From CAYVAP01 sp964343195 (GTDB taxonomy: Bacteria; Bacteroidota; Bacteroidia; J057): a stretch of 60,411 nt of DNA. Within the stretch, counting starts at the first letter, position 1. Each line of letters begins with the position of its first letter. Below the pieces are notes generated by a model. The model made no database searches, was not told the DNA's origin, and worked only from the letters and a program-made list of their open reading frames with translations. Location: contig CAYFIR010000020.1 in NCBI GenBank assembly GCA_964343195.1, forward strand, positions 1-60,411, given 5' to 3'. A program made the position numbers and the translations under genes. Below, one piece after another: positions 9,103 to 17,866 of the stretch.

Positions 9103-9849
9103 ATGCATGCAATAGTGGACGAAAAACAGTGGATAGAGCGGTATTTCGATGGATGTGGCCTGAGCGAGCGAGGACTTGAACGGTTAAGTCGAGCCTCCTC
9201 AGTGGTGCATTGGAGGCCTCGCGAGAAGTATGAATTTTCTCCGCAAAACAATCCGCGCAAAGTATTTTTTCTCCTTGAAGGCACGGTCATATCGGGTTGC
9301 AAGGTGGTCGAAAACCGATTTGCCTACCGACACTTGATCTCTGCAGGCCAATGGGTAGGGGAAATAGGGGTCATGGAGCCGGAGTTTCCTCCGTTTTTTG
9401 CCATGGCAGCCCAGGCAGCAACCCTGATGGAAATCGAGGCCGATGACCTGAGAAAGATCATGATGGATGAGCCTCTATTCAATTATCAATTGATTACCAG
9501 ATGTGCCCAGCGCATGAACAGGCTGCAGGCGAGGCAACAGGCCATGCTCACCCAGAGTTCCCATGATCGTATACTGGCCTTCCTGTGTGAGTTCGCACTG
9601 GGACATGGCTTGAGACAGGGAGGAGAAATGGAGGTCCCGAATTTCCTCAATCACAATGATATTGCCCGATTTACGGCTACTTCCAGGCAGTCAGTCAATA
9701 CCCTGCTCACGCGGCTTCGCAGGGAAGGGCAACTCGACTATAACGAAGAACAGATTTTGATCCCCGGAGATAAGTTATCCCAATGGCAACTGGGGTTTCA
9801 ATCCCGATTTCCCTATTTCAGCGAATTGGGTGTAACTGCTGTGGTTTAG
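9103..9849 (+). CDS. Crp/Fnr-family transcriptional regulator
   Basis: A 248-residue protein with an N-terminal cyclic-nucleotide-binding-like beta roll (about residues 20-130, including VFFLLEGTVISG and SAGQWVGEIGVME) and a C-terminal winged helix (about 160-225) with the helix-turn-helix LNHNDIARFTATSRQSVNTL. No Fnr-type cysteine cluster is present, so it is not an oxygen sensor of the Fnr kind; ligand binding is unproven. The words TACTTTTG at 9070-9077 could be its -7 element. It precedes a cytochrome c peroxidase by about 110 bases on the same strand and could control that gene (inference). Confidence 0.9.
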   Translation: MHAIVDEKQWIERYFDGCGLSERGLERLSRASSVVHWRPREKYEFSPQNNPRKVFFLLEGTVISGCKVVENRFAYRHLISAGQWVGEIGVMEPEFPPFFAMAAQAATLMEIEADDLRKIMMDEPLFNYQLITRCAQRMNRLQARQQAMLTQSSHDRILAFLCEFALGHGLRQGGEMEVPNFLNHNDIARFTATSRQSVNTLLTRLRREGQLDYNEEQILIPGDKLSQWQLGFQSRFPYFSELGVTAVV

Positions 9850-9957
9850 GAGAGGTTCCACAATGTGATTCTATGGGGAGGGTACTAACTTTTCTCAACC
9901 TTCACCCCCCTGATTTTCGTTACATTAGTGACCTCTAATTTTTATAGGATATACGCC

Positions 9958-11076
9958 ATGAATAAAAACAGAATCCTGTTCCTCAGTCTGCTGGCGATCA
10001 TCTTCTCCTGGGGAGCCTGTAAACCCAATCCCCCGGAACCTGTTGACCCTACCAGGCCAGAAGTAGATACTGAAATCGTTACGCTTGATTATCCAGACTA
10101 TTTTCCAGAGCCCTATATACCTACTGCCAATCCTTTAACGCAGGCAAAAATAGACCTGGGAAAGCAGCTTTTCTTTGATCCGATCCTGTCTTCTGACAGC
10201 TCGTTGTCATGCGGCTCCTGCCACTTCCAGCAAAATGCCTTTGCTGATCCCCGGCCATTTAGCCCGGGTGTCGGGGGGGCTACAGGTGCCAGACCAGAGC
10301 TGCGCCGAAATGCACCACCTCTTTTCAACCTCGCCTGGAATATTTCCCTCTTCTGGGATGGAGCCATCGAGGATGAAACCAACCGCAACGATCAGATCGA
10401 AAACCAGTCCAGGGTTCCCATTGAAGCGCCACATGAGATGAATGGCAACTTCCCTGAGATCATGGAGCGACTCAAGGCCCATCCTGATTATCCGGATGCA
10501 TTTTGGCGAGCCTTTGGTGACACCGTCACCGAACGCTATATCATGCAGGCACTTGCCAGTTTTGAGCGGACCATGATCAGTACAGGATCCAAGTGGGATG
10601 AATTCATGCGAAAGGGGCAGGATAGTACTGTCTTTACCGAAAGCGAGTGGCGCGGCTACAAGCTATACTTCGCTGAAACAGGGGATAAACACGCAGAATG
10701 TTTCCACTGCCACGGCGGCTTTAATTTCGACGATCCTGCCGGACAGTTTCGCCACAATGGTTTCTTTGATGTCTATGACGACGCCGGGCGCTTTCTGCTA
10801 ACGGGTAATCCATTTGACGAAGGCAAATTCAAGGTGCCCAGTCTGCGAAACATTGAATACACCGCCCCTTATATGCATGATGGCAGCGTCGCAACCCTGG
10901 AAGAGGTGATTGACCGATACCTGGAGGTAGGCCATGTCAGTTATGATCGTCACCCCAATGCCGATTTGCTGATCTCCAATATCAAGTACAGTGAGTCGGA
11001 TAAAGCCGACCTGCTGGCATTCCTTAAGGCGCTGAGTGATCCGGGTTTTCTGGCGAATTCTGACTTTCAGCCGTAG
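9958..11076 (+). CDS. Di-haem cytochrome c peroxidase (MauG/CcpA family)
   Basis: A periplasmic, probably lipid-anchored peroxidase that would reduce hydrogen peroxide using electrons from cytochromes. The ATG at 9958 starts a lipoprotein-type signal with cysteine near residue 21 (FSWGACKP); an upstream in-frame start at 9928 is unlikely. Two haem-attachment sites are visible, CGSCH at about residue 85 and CFHCH at about residue 248, and the conserved C-terminal segment FKVPSLRNIEYTAPYMHDGS follows. Length (372 residues) fits the family. It follows the Crp/Fnr gene and ends at a bidirectional terminator. Confidence 0.93.
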   Translation: MNKNRILFLSLLAIIFSWGACKPNPPEPVDPTRPEVDTEIVTLDYPDYFPEPYIPTANPLTQAKIDLGKQLFFDPILSSDSSLSCGSCHFQQNAFADPRPFSPGVGGATGARPELRRNAPPLFNLAWNISLFWDGAIEDETNRNDQIENQSRVPIEAPHEMNGNFPEIMERLKAHPDYPDAFWRAFGDTVTERYIMQALASFERTMISTGSKWDEFMRKGQDSTVFTESEWRGYKLYFAETGDKHAECFHCHGGFNFDDPAGQFRHNGFFDVYDDAGRFLLTGNPFDEGKFKVPSLRNIEYTAPYMHDGSVATLEEVIDRYLEVGHVSYDRHPNADLLISNIKYSESDKADLLAFLKALSDPGFLANSDFQP

Positions 11077-11105
11077 ACTGATCAAAGTGCTCAGCTTCTT
11101 GAATG

Positions 11106-11147
11106 AAAAATCGGTACAGGTCTGTTTCGACCCGTACCGATTTTTTT
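11106..11147. terminator. Bidirectional terminator between peroxidase and DUF4249 genes
   Basis: AAAAATCGGTAC and GTACCGATTTTTTT form a long stem with internal pairing GGTC/GACC. A/T tracts at both sides suit termination of the two converging genes. Confidence 0.8.
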
Positions 11148-11163
11148 GTATTCCTTCCGGCTG

Positions 11164-12285
11164 TTATTGAAAGCGCATCCAGAGCCGAACTGGCAATTCG
11201 ATTTCTTCTGTAATCGCAAATCCTCCAATGATGCCAATGGCTCCGTCCTCCTGGGTGCTGGTAATGATCGGCTCTGAAAGCGGATCCTGGCCACTGAATA
11301 GCTGTTGTTGCAGCGAATTGGACAGTTGAATGGCTTCTTCCTGGGCATGGGAAACCAGCACCTGGACAAAAACTGACTTGCTAAGGGTGTCTCCGTTGAA
11401 AATCCTCTCGCGCTCCTCCGGAGATACCGTAAAGTTGAAATCTTCGTAAGAGTATTCTTCCCCGTTATCGTAAGAGTAAGTCCTAATGCTGGTGCTCCCC
11501 ACCTGGGCAGCATAGGTTACCTGCTTTGACCCGATTACCTGCTGAAATGGGGAATAAACCATGCGGTTTAGTTCAATGCTATCCTCTACGTAGTATTCAT
11601 ATCCCGTTTCTGGGTCATATTCATAGTACCCAAACTCGGTGTATGGCTGTCTGATGATAGGCTTATGCCAAAGCTCAATATCTTCCGGGATGGTATAGTG
11701 TACCAGCGCTTCAAAAACGGTTTCTACAACTTCCTCCTTTGAATTAGGATCCCACTCATAGGTATTGGTATAACTGGTATCCCGTGTACGAAACTCCACA
11801 GAGAAGTTAGTCGCCCGCTGAGGAACATAAATGTCGCGTGTGATGGTCTCTCCTTCGTATTCAGCCCTAAAGGAATAGGTCTCGCCTGCTTTTAGAGGCT
11901 CGGGGCCTTCATACAATCGAATAGCTGAGTCACCAAGGGAGTTGTACTGATTCTCATAAGCATATTCCCTATAGTTGGTGGGAAGTCCGATCCACAGGTT
12001 GAACATGTTTCGCTGAAAAGAGCCCAGGCTCAGCGTTTGATTTTGATTATCGCTGGTCAGGCTTACGGAGGCTCCTTCCACGTAAAGCCGGGACGCAATG
12101 TATTCTTCCCATCCATAGTAGGAGCGGGTCTGTCCGAGCAACACACCTGGGATAGAGTCCGCAAACAGAGAACCGTAGATCACCATTTTGGGGTTGTAGG
12201 CTGTCGGCTGGAAGTCCACGATCTTTTCGCAGGCAAACAGGCCCAGCATTAGGAATGTGAGGAGGGTAAGGAGGAGTTTGTTCAT
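11164..12285 (-). CDS. DUF4249 lipoprotein
   Basis: A 373-residue lipoprotein of the Bacteroidota DUF4249 family. The long open frame runs up to 12501, but the ATG at 12285 begins a proper lipoprotein signal (MNKLLLTLLTFLMLGLFACE, cysteine at residue 19), while the upstream 72 residues are charged spacer sequence holding hairpin repeats, so the shorter start is chosen. The body is beta-rich with many Tyr/Glu-rich segments. DUF4249 proteins are typically encoded directly after a TonB receptor, as here (12485-14791), and are thought to sit with it at the outer membrane; their exact function is unknown. Confidence 0.85.
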   Translation of the reverse strand: MNKLLLTLLTFLMLGLFACEKIVDFQPTAYNPKMVIYGSLFADSIPGVLLGQTRSYYGWEEYIASRLYVEGASVSLTSDNQNQTLSLGSFQRNMFNLWIGLPTNYREYAYENQYNSLGDSAIRLYEGPEPLKAGETYSFRAEYEGETITRDIYVPQRATNFSVEFRTRDTSYTNTYEWDPNSKEEVVETVFEALVHYTIPEDIELWHKPIIRQPYTEFGYYEYDPETGYEYYVEDSIELNRMVYSPFQQVIGSKQVTYAAQVGSTSIRTYSYDNGEEYSYEDFNFTVSPEERERIFNGDTLSKSVFVQVLVSHAQEEAIQLSNSLQQQLFSGQDPLSEPIITSTQEDGAIGIIGGFAITEEIELPVRLWMRFQ

Positions 12286-12397
12286 GGTGGGAAAGATGTT
12301 GAGATATCGAGACTTTGAGATGGGGGAGAGAAGAGAGAGGTCAGATCGGCTACGCCTATCAGACTTGTGCTGAGCGGGGTCGAAGTAAGTCAGAAAA

Positions 12398-12482
12398 AGT
12401 TTCTTATCTCGCTTCTCGCAGTTCAGGCGCGACGAGCCCCTGAACGATCTGACTTCTCGCAGTCCCGACGAGTCGGGACGGT
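12398..12482. repeat. Hairpin pair in the TonB receptor-DUF4249 spacer
   Basis: Two hairpins: GTTCAGG (12421-12427) with CCTGAAC (12439-12445), and GTCCCGAC (12462-12469) with GTCGGGAC (12472-12479, two-base loop). Both carry the word CGACGAG. The surrounding words (CGCTTCTCGCAGT, CGATCTGACTTCTC) recur in reverse orientation at 15783-15850. It lies between two genes of one likely operon and could act as an attenuator or stability element. Confidence 0.6.
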
Positions 12483-12484
12483 CT

Positions 12485-14791
12485 CTAAAAATCAAACACA
12501 TACGTCAGCGTAGGAATCATCGGCAGGAGCGATAGTTGCCGACCGACGATCCTGTTGGCATTGGCACGGGTGTCATATTCAGAGTCGAGGTAAAGGAAGA
12601 ACGGGTTACGCCGATTGAGGGCATTGAAAATATCTATGTGAAAGCCATGCTTGACTTTGGGGCCCTGTTTGGTATAACGAAGTCCGAGGTCAAGGCGGCT
12701 ATAATCCGGCATGCGAAAGCCATTTTTTCCGCTGTAATCAAAAAAGTTTTGAGTCTGGTTGAAGTTCCCTACTACATCGGGCAGGACGAAGGTTCCTGAA
12801 GGGAGTGTGACGGCATTGCCAGTTCCGTAAATAAATACCGAGGAGAAAGACCAGTGCTCATTGAAGCGATAGACGAGCGCCAGCGAAAGGTCATGGCGAC
12901 GGTCGTATTTAAAGAAAAATGGTTTTCCAAGGTTAAGGCTGTCAAACTGCCGCCAGTTCCAGGATAGGGTATAGCCGATCCATCCTGTCAGCCGACCGCT
13001 GCGCTTGCGCAGGTAAAATTCCGCCCCGTAGGCTTCTCCCTCACCAAAAACCAGTACATCTTCATATTCCGGGACAAAAGGATTTCGCCCCTCCTTGAAG
13101 TCAATCTGATTGCTCATGGTCTTGTAATAGACCTCGACGCTGGCCTCATACTGGTCCTGCAGGAAGTTTTGGAAATAGCCGATTGCCCACTGATGGGCCC
13201 GTTGAGGGAGTACCTGCTTCCCACTGGGTATCCAGAAATCAAAGGGGTTGTTAATCGCCGAACTGGCCACCTGATGCAGGTACTGGTTCATCTGTGTGTA
13301 GCCAGCCTTGATGGATGCATTTTCTGAAAGGCCAATCCGAAGCGTAGCACGCGGCTCCCATGTGATGTAAGTTGTATCGTCTCCGACAAAGCCTGGCACC
13401 CTGATGCCCAGATTCAGCCCGATACGATCGCTGACGATGATCTCATCATTGATATAAAATGCCCCCTCATTGATGTACCGTTTACTTTCGTTGCGGAAAG
13501 TTGAGTCCTTGGTTTCGCTGAGTCTGATTTTCCCATACTGTAGATTGGGCGTCAGGTCATGGTAAGTATAAATAACCCCAAATTTGATCTGATGGCGCGG
13601 ATTGGGGTAATAGTCAAAGTCCAATTTGGCCGTCCAGTCCTTGATGCGAGACTCCTGGGTGTTGCCATAATTGGACTGATATTGCTCCTGCTGACTTTCA
13701 TATTCATTGTAAATCAGGCTGAGATTGGAGAATATTTTGTCGCTGAAAAGGTGATTCCAGCGCAGGGTAGCGGTCCGGTTACCCCAGCCAATGGCGATGC
13801 GGCTGGTATCTACATCAGGGACGATGGTTTCATTGATAAACTGGTCTCGTCCCAGGTAGCCGCTCAGGAAGATCCTATCCTTGTCCGAAATGCGGTAGTT
13901 AACCTTGGCATTGAGATCCTGGAGGTAATAACCCTGGGTCTGGCCAAATCGCAAAAACGGACGAATTACCCAGTCAAGGTAGGACCGCCGGGCCGATACC
14001 ATGAAGGAAGCCTTGTTTTTCAGAATAGGGCCTTCTGCCATAATGCGGGAAGAAATCAGCCCTATGCCGCCTTCAATATGGTAGGACTGCATGTTGCCCT
14101 CCTTGGTCGAAATATCCAGAATGGAGGAAAGGCGCCCCCCGTATTGAGCAGGGAAACTGCCTTTGTAGAGATTCACGCTCTTGATGGCAGCGGTGTTGAA
14201 CACACTCAGAAAGCCTGCGAGGTGAAAAGGGTTGTACACCTGAGCCTCGTCCAGGAGGATGAGGTTTTGGTCACTGGTTCCTCCCCTGACATAGAATCCT
14301 GAGGAGGCTTCTGTTCCTGATTGCACACCCGGTAAAAGTTGCAAACTTTTCAGCAGGTCCACCTCGCCCCCGATAGCGGGAAGCAGTTCGATTTCTTCAA
14401 TATTAACGTCGATCACCCCCATCGTGGCCCGTTCCACATTTTCCCGAGCCTTTTGTCCAGTGATCACGACCTCATCCAGCAGAATTTCTTTCTCTGTGAG
14501 TTGGAAATTGATCCGCTGACTTCCAGACCAGGCTATCTGTCGCTGGATCCGGTTGTAGCCAGGATAGTCAACCTTCACCAGAATGGTATCTGGGGCGTTT
14601 TTGAGCGTCAGGGAGTAGAATCCATAGGAGTTGGTAATGGTTCCGGCCCGTAGCTCCGGAACGGAGACGATGGCCCCGATCACTACCTCTGAACTGGCGC
14701 TGTCCAGCACATAACCGCTAAGGGTGTACTGGGCCTGTAGGGTAGAAATGCTGAGAATAACCAGGGCGAGAAGGGTGTAAATGGTTCTCAT
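12485..14791 (-). CDS. TonB-dependent receptor with carboxypeptidase-like domain
   Basis: A 768-residue outer membrane transporter. Signal peptide MRTIYTLLALVILSISTLQAQ, then a carboxypeptidase-regulatory-like domain (about 22-105, YTLSGYVLDSASSEVVIGA), a plug domain (about 115-225, with LQLLPGVQSGTEASSGFYVRG and SVNLYKGSFPAQYGGRLSS), and a 22-strand-type barrel ending LTYVFDF. It lies upstream of the DUF4249 lipoprotein gene, a recurring Bacteroidota pair, and the two are probably co-transcribed across a 199-base spacer. The substrate is unknown; the lack of SusD and glycan enzymes argues against a PUL. Confidence 0.92.
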   Translation of the reverse strand: MRTIYTLLALVILSISTLQAQYTLSGYVLDSASSEVVIGAIVSVPELRAGTITNSYGFYSLTLKNAPDTILVKVDYPGYNRIQRQIAWSGSQRINFQLTEKEILLDEVVITGQKARENVERATMGVIDVNIEEIELLPAIGGEVDLLKSLQLLPGVQSGTEASSGFYVRGGTSDQNLILLDEAQVYNPFHLAGFLSVFNTAAIKSVNLYKGSFPAQYGGRLSSILDISTKEGNMQSYHIEGGIGLISSRIMAEGPILKNKASFMVSARRSYLDWVIRPFLRFGQTQGYYLQDLNAKVNYRISDKDRIFLSGYLGRDQFINETIVPDVDTSRIAIGWGNRTATLRWNHLFSDKIFSNLSLIYNEYESQQEQYQSNYGNTQESRIKDWTAKLDFDYYPNPRHQIKFGVIYTYHDLTPNLQYGKIRLSETKDSTFRNESKRYINEGAFYINDEIIVSDRIGLNLGIRVPGFVGDDTTYITWEPRATLRIGLSENASIKAGYTQMNQYLHQVASSAINNPFDFWIPSGKQVLPQRAHQWAIGYFQNFLQDQYEASVEVYYKTMSNQIDFKEGRNPFVPEYEDVLVFGEGEAYGAEFYLRKRSGRLTGWIGYTLSWNWRQFDSLNLGKPFFFKYDRRHDLSLALVYRFNEHWSFSSVFIYGTGNAVTLPSGTFVLPDVVGNFNQTQNFFDYSGKNGFRMPDYSRLDLGLRYTKQGPKVKHGFHIDIFNALNRRNPFFLYLDSEYDTRANANRIVGRQLSLLPMIPTLTYVFDF

Positions 14792-14927
14792 GGTGAGAGA
14801 TCTGGGTTGGGAGAGAAAAGGATAGTTGGCGCAATGATAGCCAATCCTCTTTATCAGGCCAAGGATAAAAATAAGTACTTGAGCGATAGGAGGCTACCTC
14901 ATATCTTGCAGCCAATAATACAACCTG

Positions 14928-15782
14928 ATGAAGAATCTTCTCCTTTGGGGTTTGTTGGTCATTGTTACTAGCCTCCCCCTGCAAGCACAGATTTTTGGAA
15001 CGCCCCCTGTCGGCGAAGGCCGTACCTGGAACATCCGCTTTGTGATCGATCCGGGGCTGACGACCCAGTATGCCCGCTACCGGGATGTGTATGAAGGAGA
15101 ACGGTATTATCCCGCGACCGACACTACGGCCGCTCGTTGGGAGTGGGCTAGTTGGGATTCCATTGACTATCGTGTCCTCGACTACTACAAGGCTGGCAAT
15201 GTCCGCCTAGGGGTGCTGCTCAACGTCTGGGACAACCTCTACGTCGGAGTCAATTACACCTTCTACCTGGTGCAGGGGTATCGGCGTGTTGATCCCACTA
15301 CCCCCTTTGGATCTTACGTTTACTGGCCCTTTTTCTCCCTTTCCGGCAGTGTGAATTACGATTATGCCCTGCCATTTGGGGATCGTCGATTCAGCCTGCA
15401 GCCTACTCTATCGCTGGGGACTTACCAGTCAGAGCGTAGCTTTGAGGGGGTAGGCCAGGAGATGTCCTACGAGGGGCGTCTGGGCTTTGCCTATCGCTTT
15501 CGAGCGACGGGACAGAGCCAGATTCGCATCTGGGCCAATTACCAGCACCTGACCTATCGCTCTAGCGAGACGAGCTTTATATACCCGGACAGAGAGCGTT
15601 ACATCGCCAGCGATTGGGGCTTTATGACCATCGGGGCGGGCTTTGTCTGGCACCTCGACATCCAGGAAGACGCTGAGGAGCGTCCCTCTCGTCGGCTGGA
15701 GCGTCAGCAGCGGCAGGAGGAAAAACTCCGACGCAAGCGCGAGCGCCTGGAGCGTAAACTGGAGGAGTCGGGAGGAGGCTGA
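14928..15782 (+). CDS. Outer membrane beta-barrel protein with a charged C-terminal tail
   Basis: A 284-residue protein I cannot assign to a named family. It starts with a signal peptide (MKNLLLWGLLVIVTSLPLQAQ) and continues as alternating Tyr/Trp/Arg-rich strands typical of a small 8-12-strand barrel (for example DNLYVGVNYTFYLVQGYRRV). The last 40 or so residues (from about residue 243) are very different: almost only Glu, Arg, Lys and Gln, predicted as a charged helix or coiled coil. The barrel would sit in the outer membrane and the tail probably in the periplasm (inference). It is divergent from the TonB receptor gene. Confidence 0.75.
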   Translation: MKNLLLWGLLVIVTSLPLQAQIFGTPPVGEGRTWNIRFVIDPGLTTQYARYRDVYEGERYYPATDTTAARWEWASWDSIDYRVLDYYKAGNVRLGVLLNVWDNLYVGVNYTFYLVQGYRRVDPTTPFGSYVYWPFFSLSGSVNYDYALPFGDRRFSLQPTLSLGTYQSERSFEGVGQEMSYEGRLGFAYRFRATGQSQIRIWANYQHLTYRSSETSFIYPDRERYIASDWGFMTIGAGFVWHLDIQEDAEERPSRRLERQQRQEEKLRRKRERLERKLEESGGG

Positions 15783-15870
15783 GAAGTCAGATCGCTGCGC
15801 TGCGAGACCGTTTCACTGCGAGAAGCGGGATAATAAGAGAAAGGTCGCGGAAATGCTTCTTGTCCGACTT
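15783..15870. repeat. Dispersed intergenic element, second copy
   Basis: Reverse-complement relative of 12398-12482: the words AGAAGTCAGATCG and ACTGCGAGAAGCG are shared. It sits between convergent genes, 94 bases in all. Confidence 0.5.
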
Positions 15871-15876
15871 CTTTAA

Positions 15877-16869
15877 CTATAGCCCTGTCGTCTTTTCGAT
15901 CGCTTCCGGATACCGCGCACCCAGAACTTCAATATCAGAAAGTCGGTCTTCAATTTTTAGGAGATCAGCCCTCGTCAGTTCTATTGAGGCTGCACCGAGA
16001 TTCTCCTCCAAACGGTGAAGCTTGGTGGTTCCAGGAATTGGGACGACCCAGGGCTTTTGGGTGAGTACCCACGCGAGAGCTATCTGGGCTACGGTGGTTC
16101 CTTTTGTCTCCGCCATTCGCGTCAAAAGGGAGATTAATGCCTGATTGGCTTCCAATGCTTCTTCGGTGAACCTGGGAAGGATATTACGAAAATCGCCTGT
16201 GTCAAAACGGGTGTTTGGGCTCATTTTGCCTGTGAGAAAGCCTTTGCCCAATGGACTGTAGGCTACCAGGCCAATGCCGAGTTCCTCTATGGTCGGGATG
16301 ATCTCGGCTTCATGCTGGCGTGTCCACATGGAATATTCGCTCTGCAAGGCCGTAACAGGCTGCTCGGTGTGGGCACGACGAATGGTTTTGGCCCCGGCTT
16401 CTGACAATCCAAAATGCTTTACTTTACCTTCCTGAATCAGGTCTTTGACCGTTCCGGCTACCTCTTCGATGGGCACATTGGGATCGACGCGGTGCTGGTA
16501 AAAGAGGTCGATGACCTCAATCTGAAGGCGCTTGAGCGACTCTTCTGCTACCCGACGGATATTTTCCGGGCGGCTGTTGAGCCCCACGTGCTTCTTGGCC
16601 TTGCGGTCTATGTCGAAGCCAAACTTGGTTGCGATGATCACTTTTCCTTTAAACGGGGCCAGGGCCTGTCCGACCAGTTCTTCGTTAATAAAAGGACCGT
16701 ATAACTCTGCGGTATCAAAGAAGGTAACTCCCAGATCAACAGCTGCATGAATCACCTTGGTCATCTCCTTCGTGTCCTTGGGTGGGCCATAGCCAAAGCT
16801 CATGCCCATGCAGCCCAGTCCGATGGAGGATACGGGGAGTTTATCGGGGCCTAAAAATCGTTGTTTCAT
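15877..16869 (-). CDS. Aldo/keto reductase
   Basis: An NADPH-dependent oxidoreductase of the aldo/keto reductase superfamily (AKR13-like). From the ATG at 16869 the protein has 330 residues; the open frame extends 17 residues further upstream, but MKQRFLGPDKLPVSSIGLGC is the classic start. The catalytic tetrad is visible as Asp and Tyr in FFDTAELYG, Lys in IIATKFGF and His in IDLFYQHRVDP. The C-terminal cofactor segment WVVPIPGTTKLHRLEENLGA is also present. It lies 75 bases after the AraC regulator on the same strand and may be its target. Confidence 0.93.
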   Translation of the reverse strand: MKQRFLGPDKLPVSSIGLGCMGMSFGYGPPKDTKEMTKVIHAAVDLGVTFFDTAELYGPFINEELVGQALAPFKGKVIIATKFGFDIDRKAKKHVGLNSRPENIRRVAEESLKRLQIEVIDLFYQHRVDPNVPIEEVAGTVKDLIQEGKVKHFGLSEAGAKTIRRAHTEQPVTALQSEYSMWTRQHEAEIIPTIEELGIGLVAYSPLGKGFLTGKMSPNTRFDTGDFRNILPRFTEEALEANQALISLLTRMAETKGTTVAQIALAWVLTQKPWVVPIPGTTKLHRLEENLGAASIELTRADLLKIEDRLSDIEVLGARYPEAIEKTTGL

Positions 16870-16944
16870 TGTTTTTTGGGGGTATGAGGAATAGGGAATA
16901 AGGCACAGACATTCAGGCATATATCGAATACCTGATAACCTCTT

Positions 16945-17841
16945 TCATGCACTCCGAAACTGAAGTGGACTCGACTGGGTGTGTTTCTTGAAAAAATTGC
17001 TGAAATGAGTGGCTTCGCTGAATCCCAGGGCGTAGGCGACCTCGGAGATATTCCATACGCTGTGTCTCAACAGGACTTTTGATTCCAGCAGTATGCGCTC
17101 GGCGATGAGCTGCGAGGTGGTCTTTCCTGTAGCCTGCTTCACCGACCGGTTGAGGTGATTCACGTGAACATTTAGCTGCTCCGCGAAATCCGATGGGGTC
17201 CTGAACCTTACCTGCGGATGGTTTTCCTCGATGGGAAACTGTCGTTCCAATAAATCCAGAAACAGGGTCGCAATGCGCTGAGAAGCAGTCTGCTGAGGCG
17301 CTTCCAGTTCTTTGGAGGGCTGAGTCTTCAGTGCGAAGTGAATTAATTCGAATACCTGATTGCGCAGTACGTCATATCGGTGGACATACTCCGACTGGAT
17401 CTCTTCATGCATCCTGGTGAATACCTGCTCGACCTTGGCAGCCTGCTCGTTGGTCAGTTCGAAGATATGGGGCCCATTAGGCTGGAACACGGAGTATTTA
17501 TTCAGATCTCCAAACTGGTGGAAAAAGGCCTGGTTGAAGATACAAAAGTGCCCGCTCCGTATCCGGTCATGCTCCCATTTGTAGGGAATCTGGGGATTGG
17601 AGAAGGATAGTGCCTGCTTTTTTACTTCGATGACTTTATCTGCATAGTGAACCCGTCCCGGTCCTTTTACCAGCATAACCTTGTAAAAATCCCGTTTTTT
17701 GTAAGGAACCGGTTTGGCGTTTTTTCCGACAAAGGGATCCAGTTGGAAGACATTGAAGTGCCCGATGGAACTACGAATGTCATCGGGTATCCAGTCAAAC
17801 TTACGTTTGTAAAAACCTTCGAGATTCTCAGAAGGAGCCAT
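16945..17841 (-). CDS. AraC-family transcriptional regulator
   Basis: A 298-residue regulator starting at the ATG at 17841 (MAPSENLEGFYKRKFDW); the longer frame to 17934 would overlap the upstream gene. The N-terminal part (about 25-180) is a cupin-like sensing domain, and the C-terminal 100 residues hold the two helix-turn-helix motifs, the second being the signature IAERILLESKVLLRHSVWNISEVAYALGFS, shown here only as the last part NISEVAYALGFSEATHFSNF. It sits 25 bases after the outer membrane protein gene and before an aldo/keto reductase, so the three leftward genes probably form an operon. Confidence 0.93.
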   Translation of the reverse strand: MAPSENLEGFYKRKFDWIPDDIRSSIGHFNVFQLDPFVGKNAKPVPYKKRDFYKVMLVKGPGRVHYADKVIEVKKQALSFSNPQIPYKWEHDRIRSGHFCIFNQAFFHQFGDLNKYSVFQPNGPHIFELTNEQAAKVEQVFTRMHEEIQSEYVHRYDVLRNQVFELIHFALKTQPSKELEAPQQTASQRIATLFLDLLERQFPIEENHPQVRFRTPSDFAEQLNVHVNHLNRSVKQATGKTTSQLIAERILLESKVLLRHSVWNISEVAYALGFSEATHFSNFFKKHTQSSPLQFRSA

Positions 17842-17866
17842 AATGTAGCTTTCTTTTAAGGCAATT

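Noticed and set aside
12286..12501. 72-residue N-terminal extension of the DUF4249 protein
   Set aside because: It covers hairpin repeats, overlaps the TonB receptor end and would hide the lipoprotein signal that starts at 12285.
13559..14302. 247-residue open frame opposite the TonB receptor
   Set aside because: Shadow of a well-defined barrel gene.
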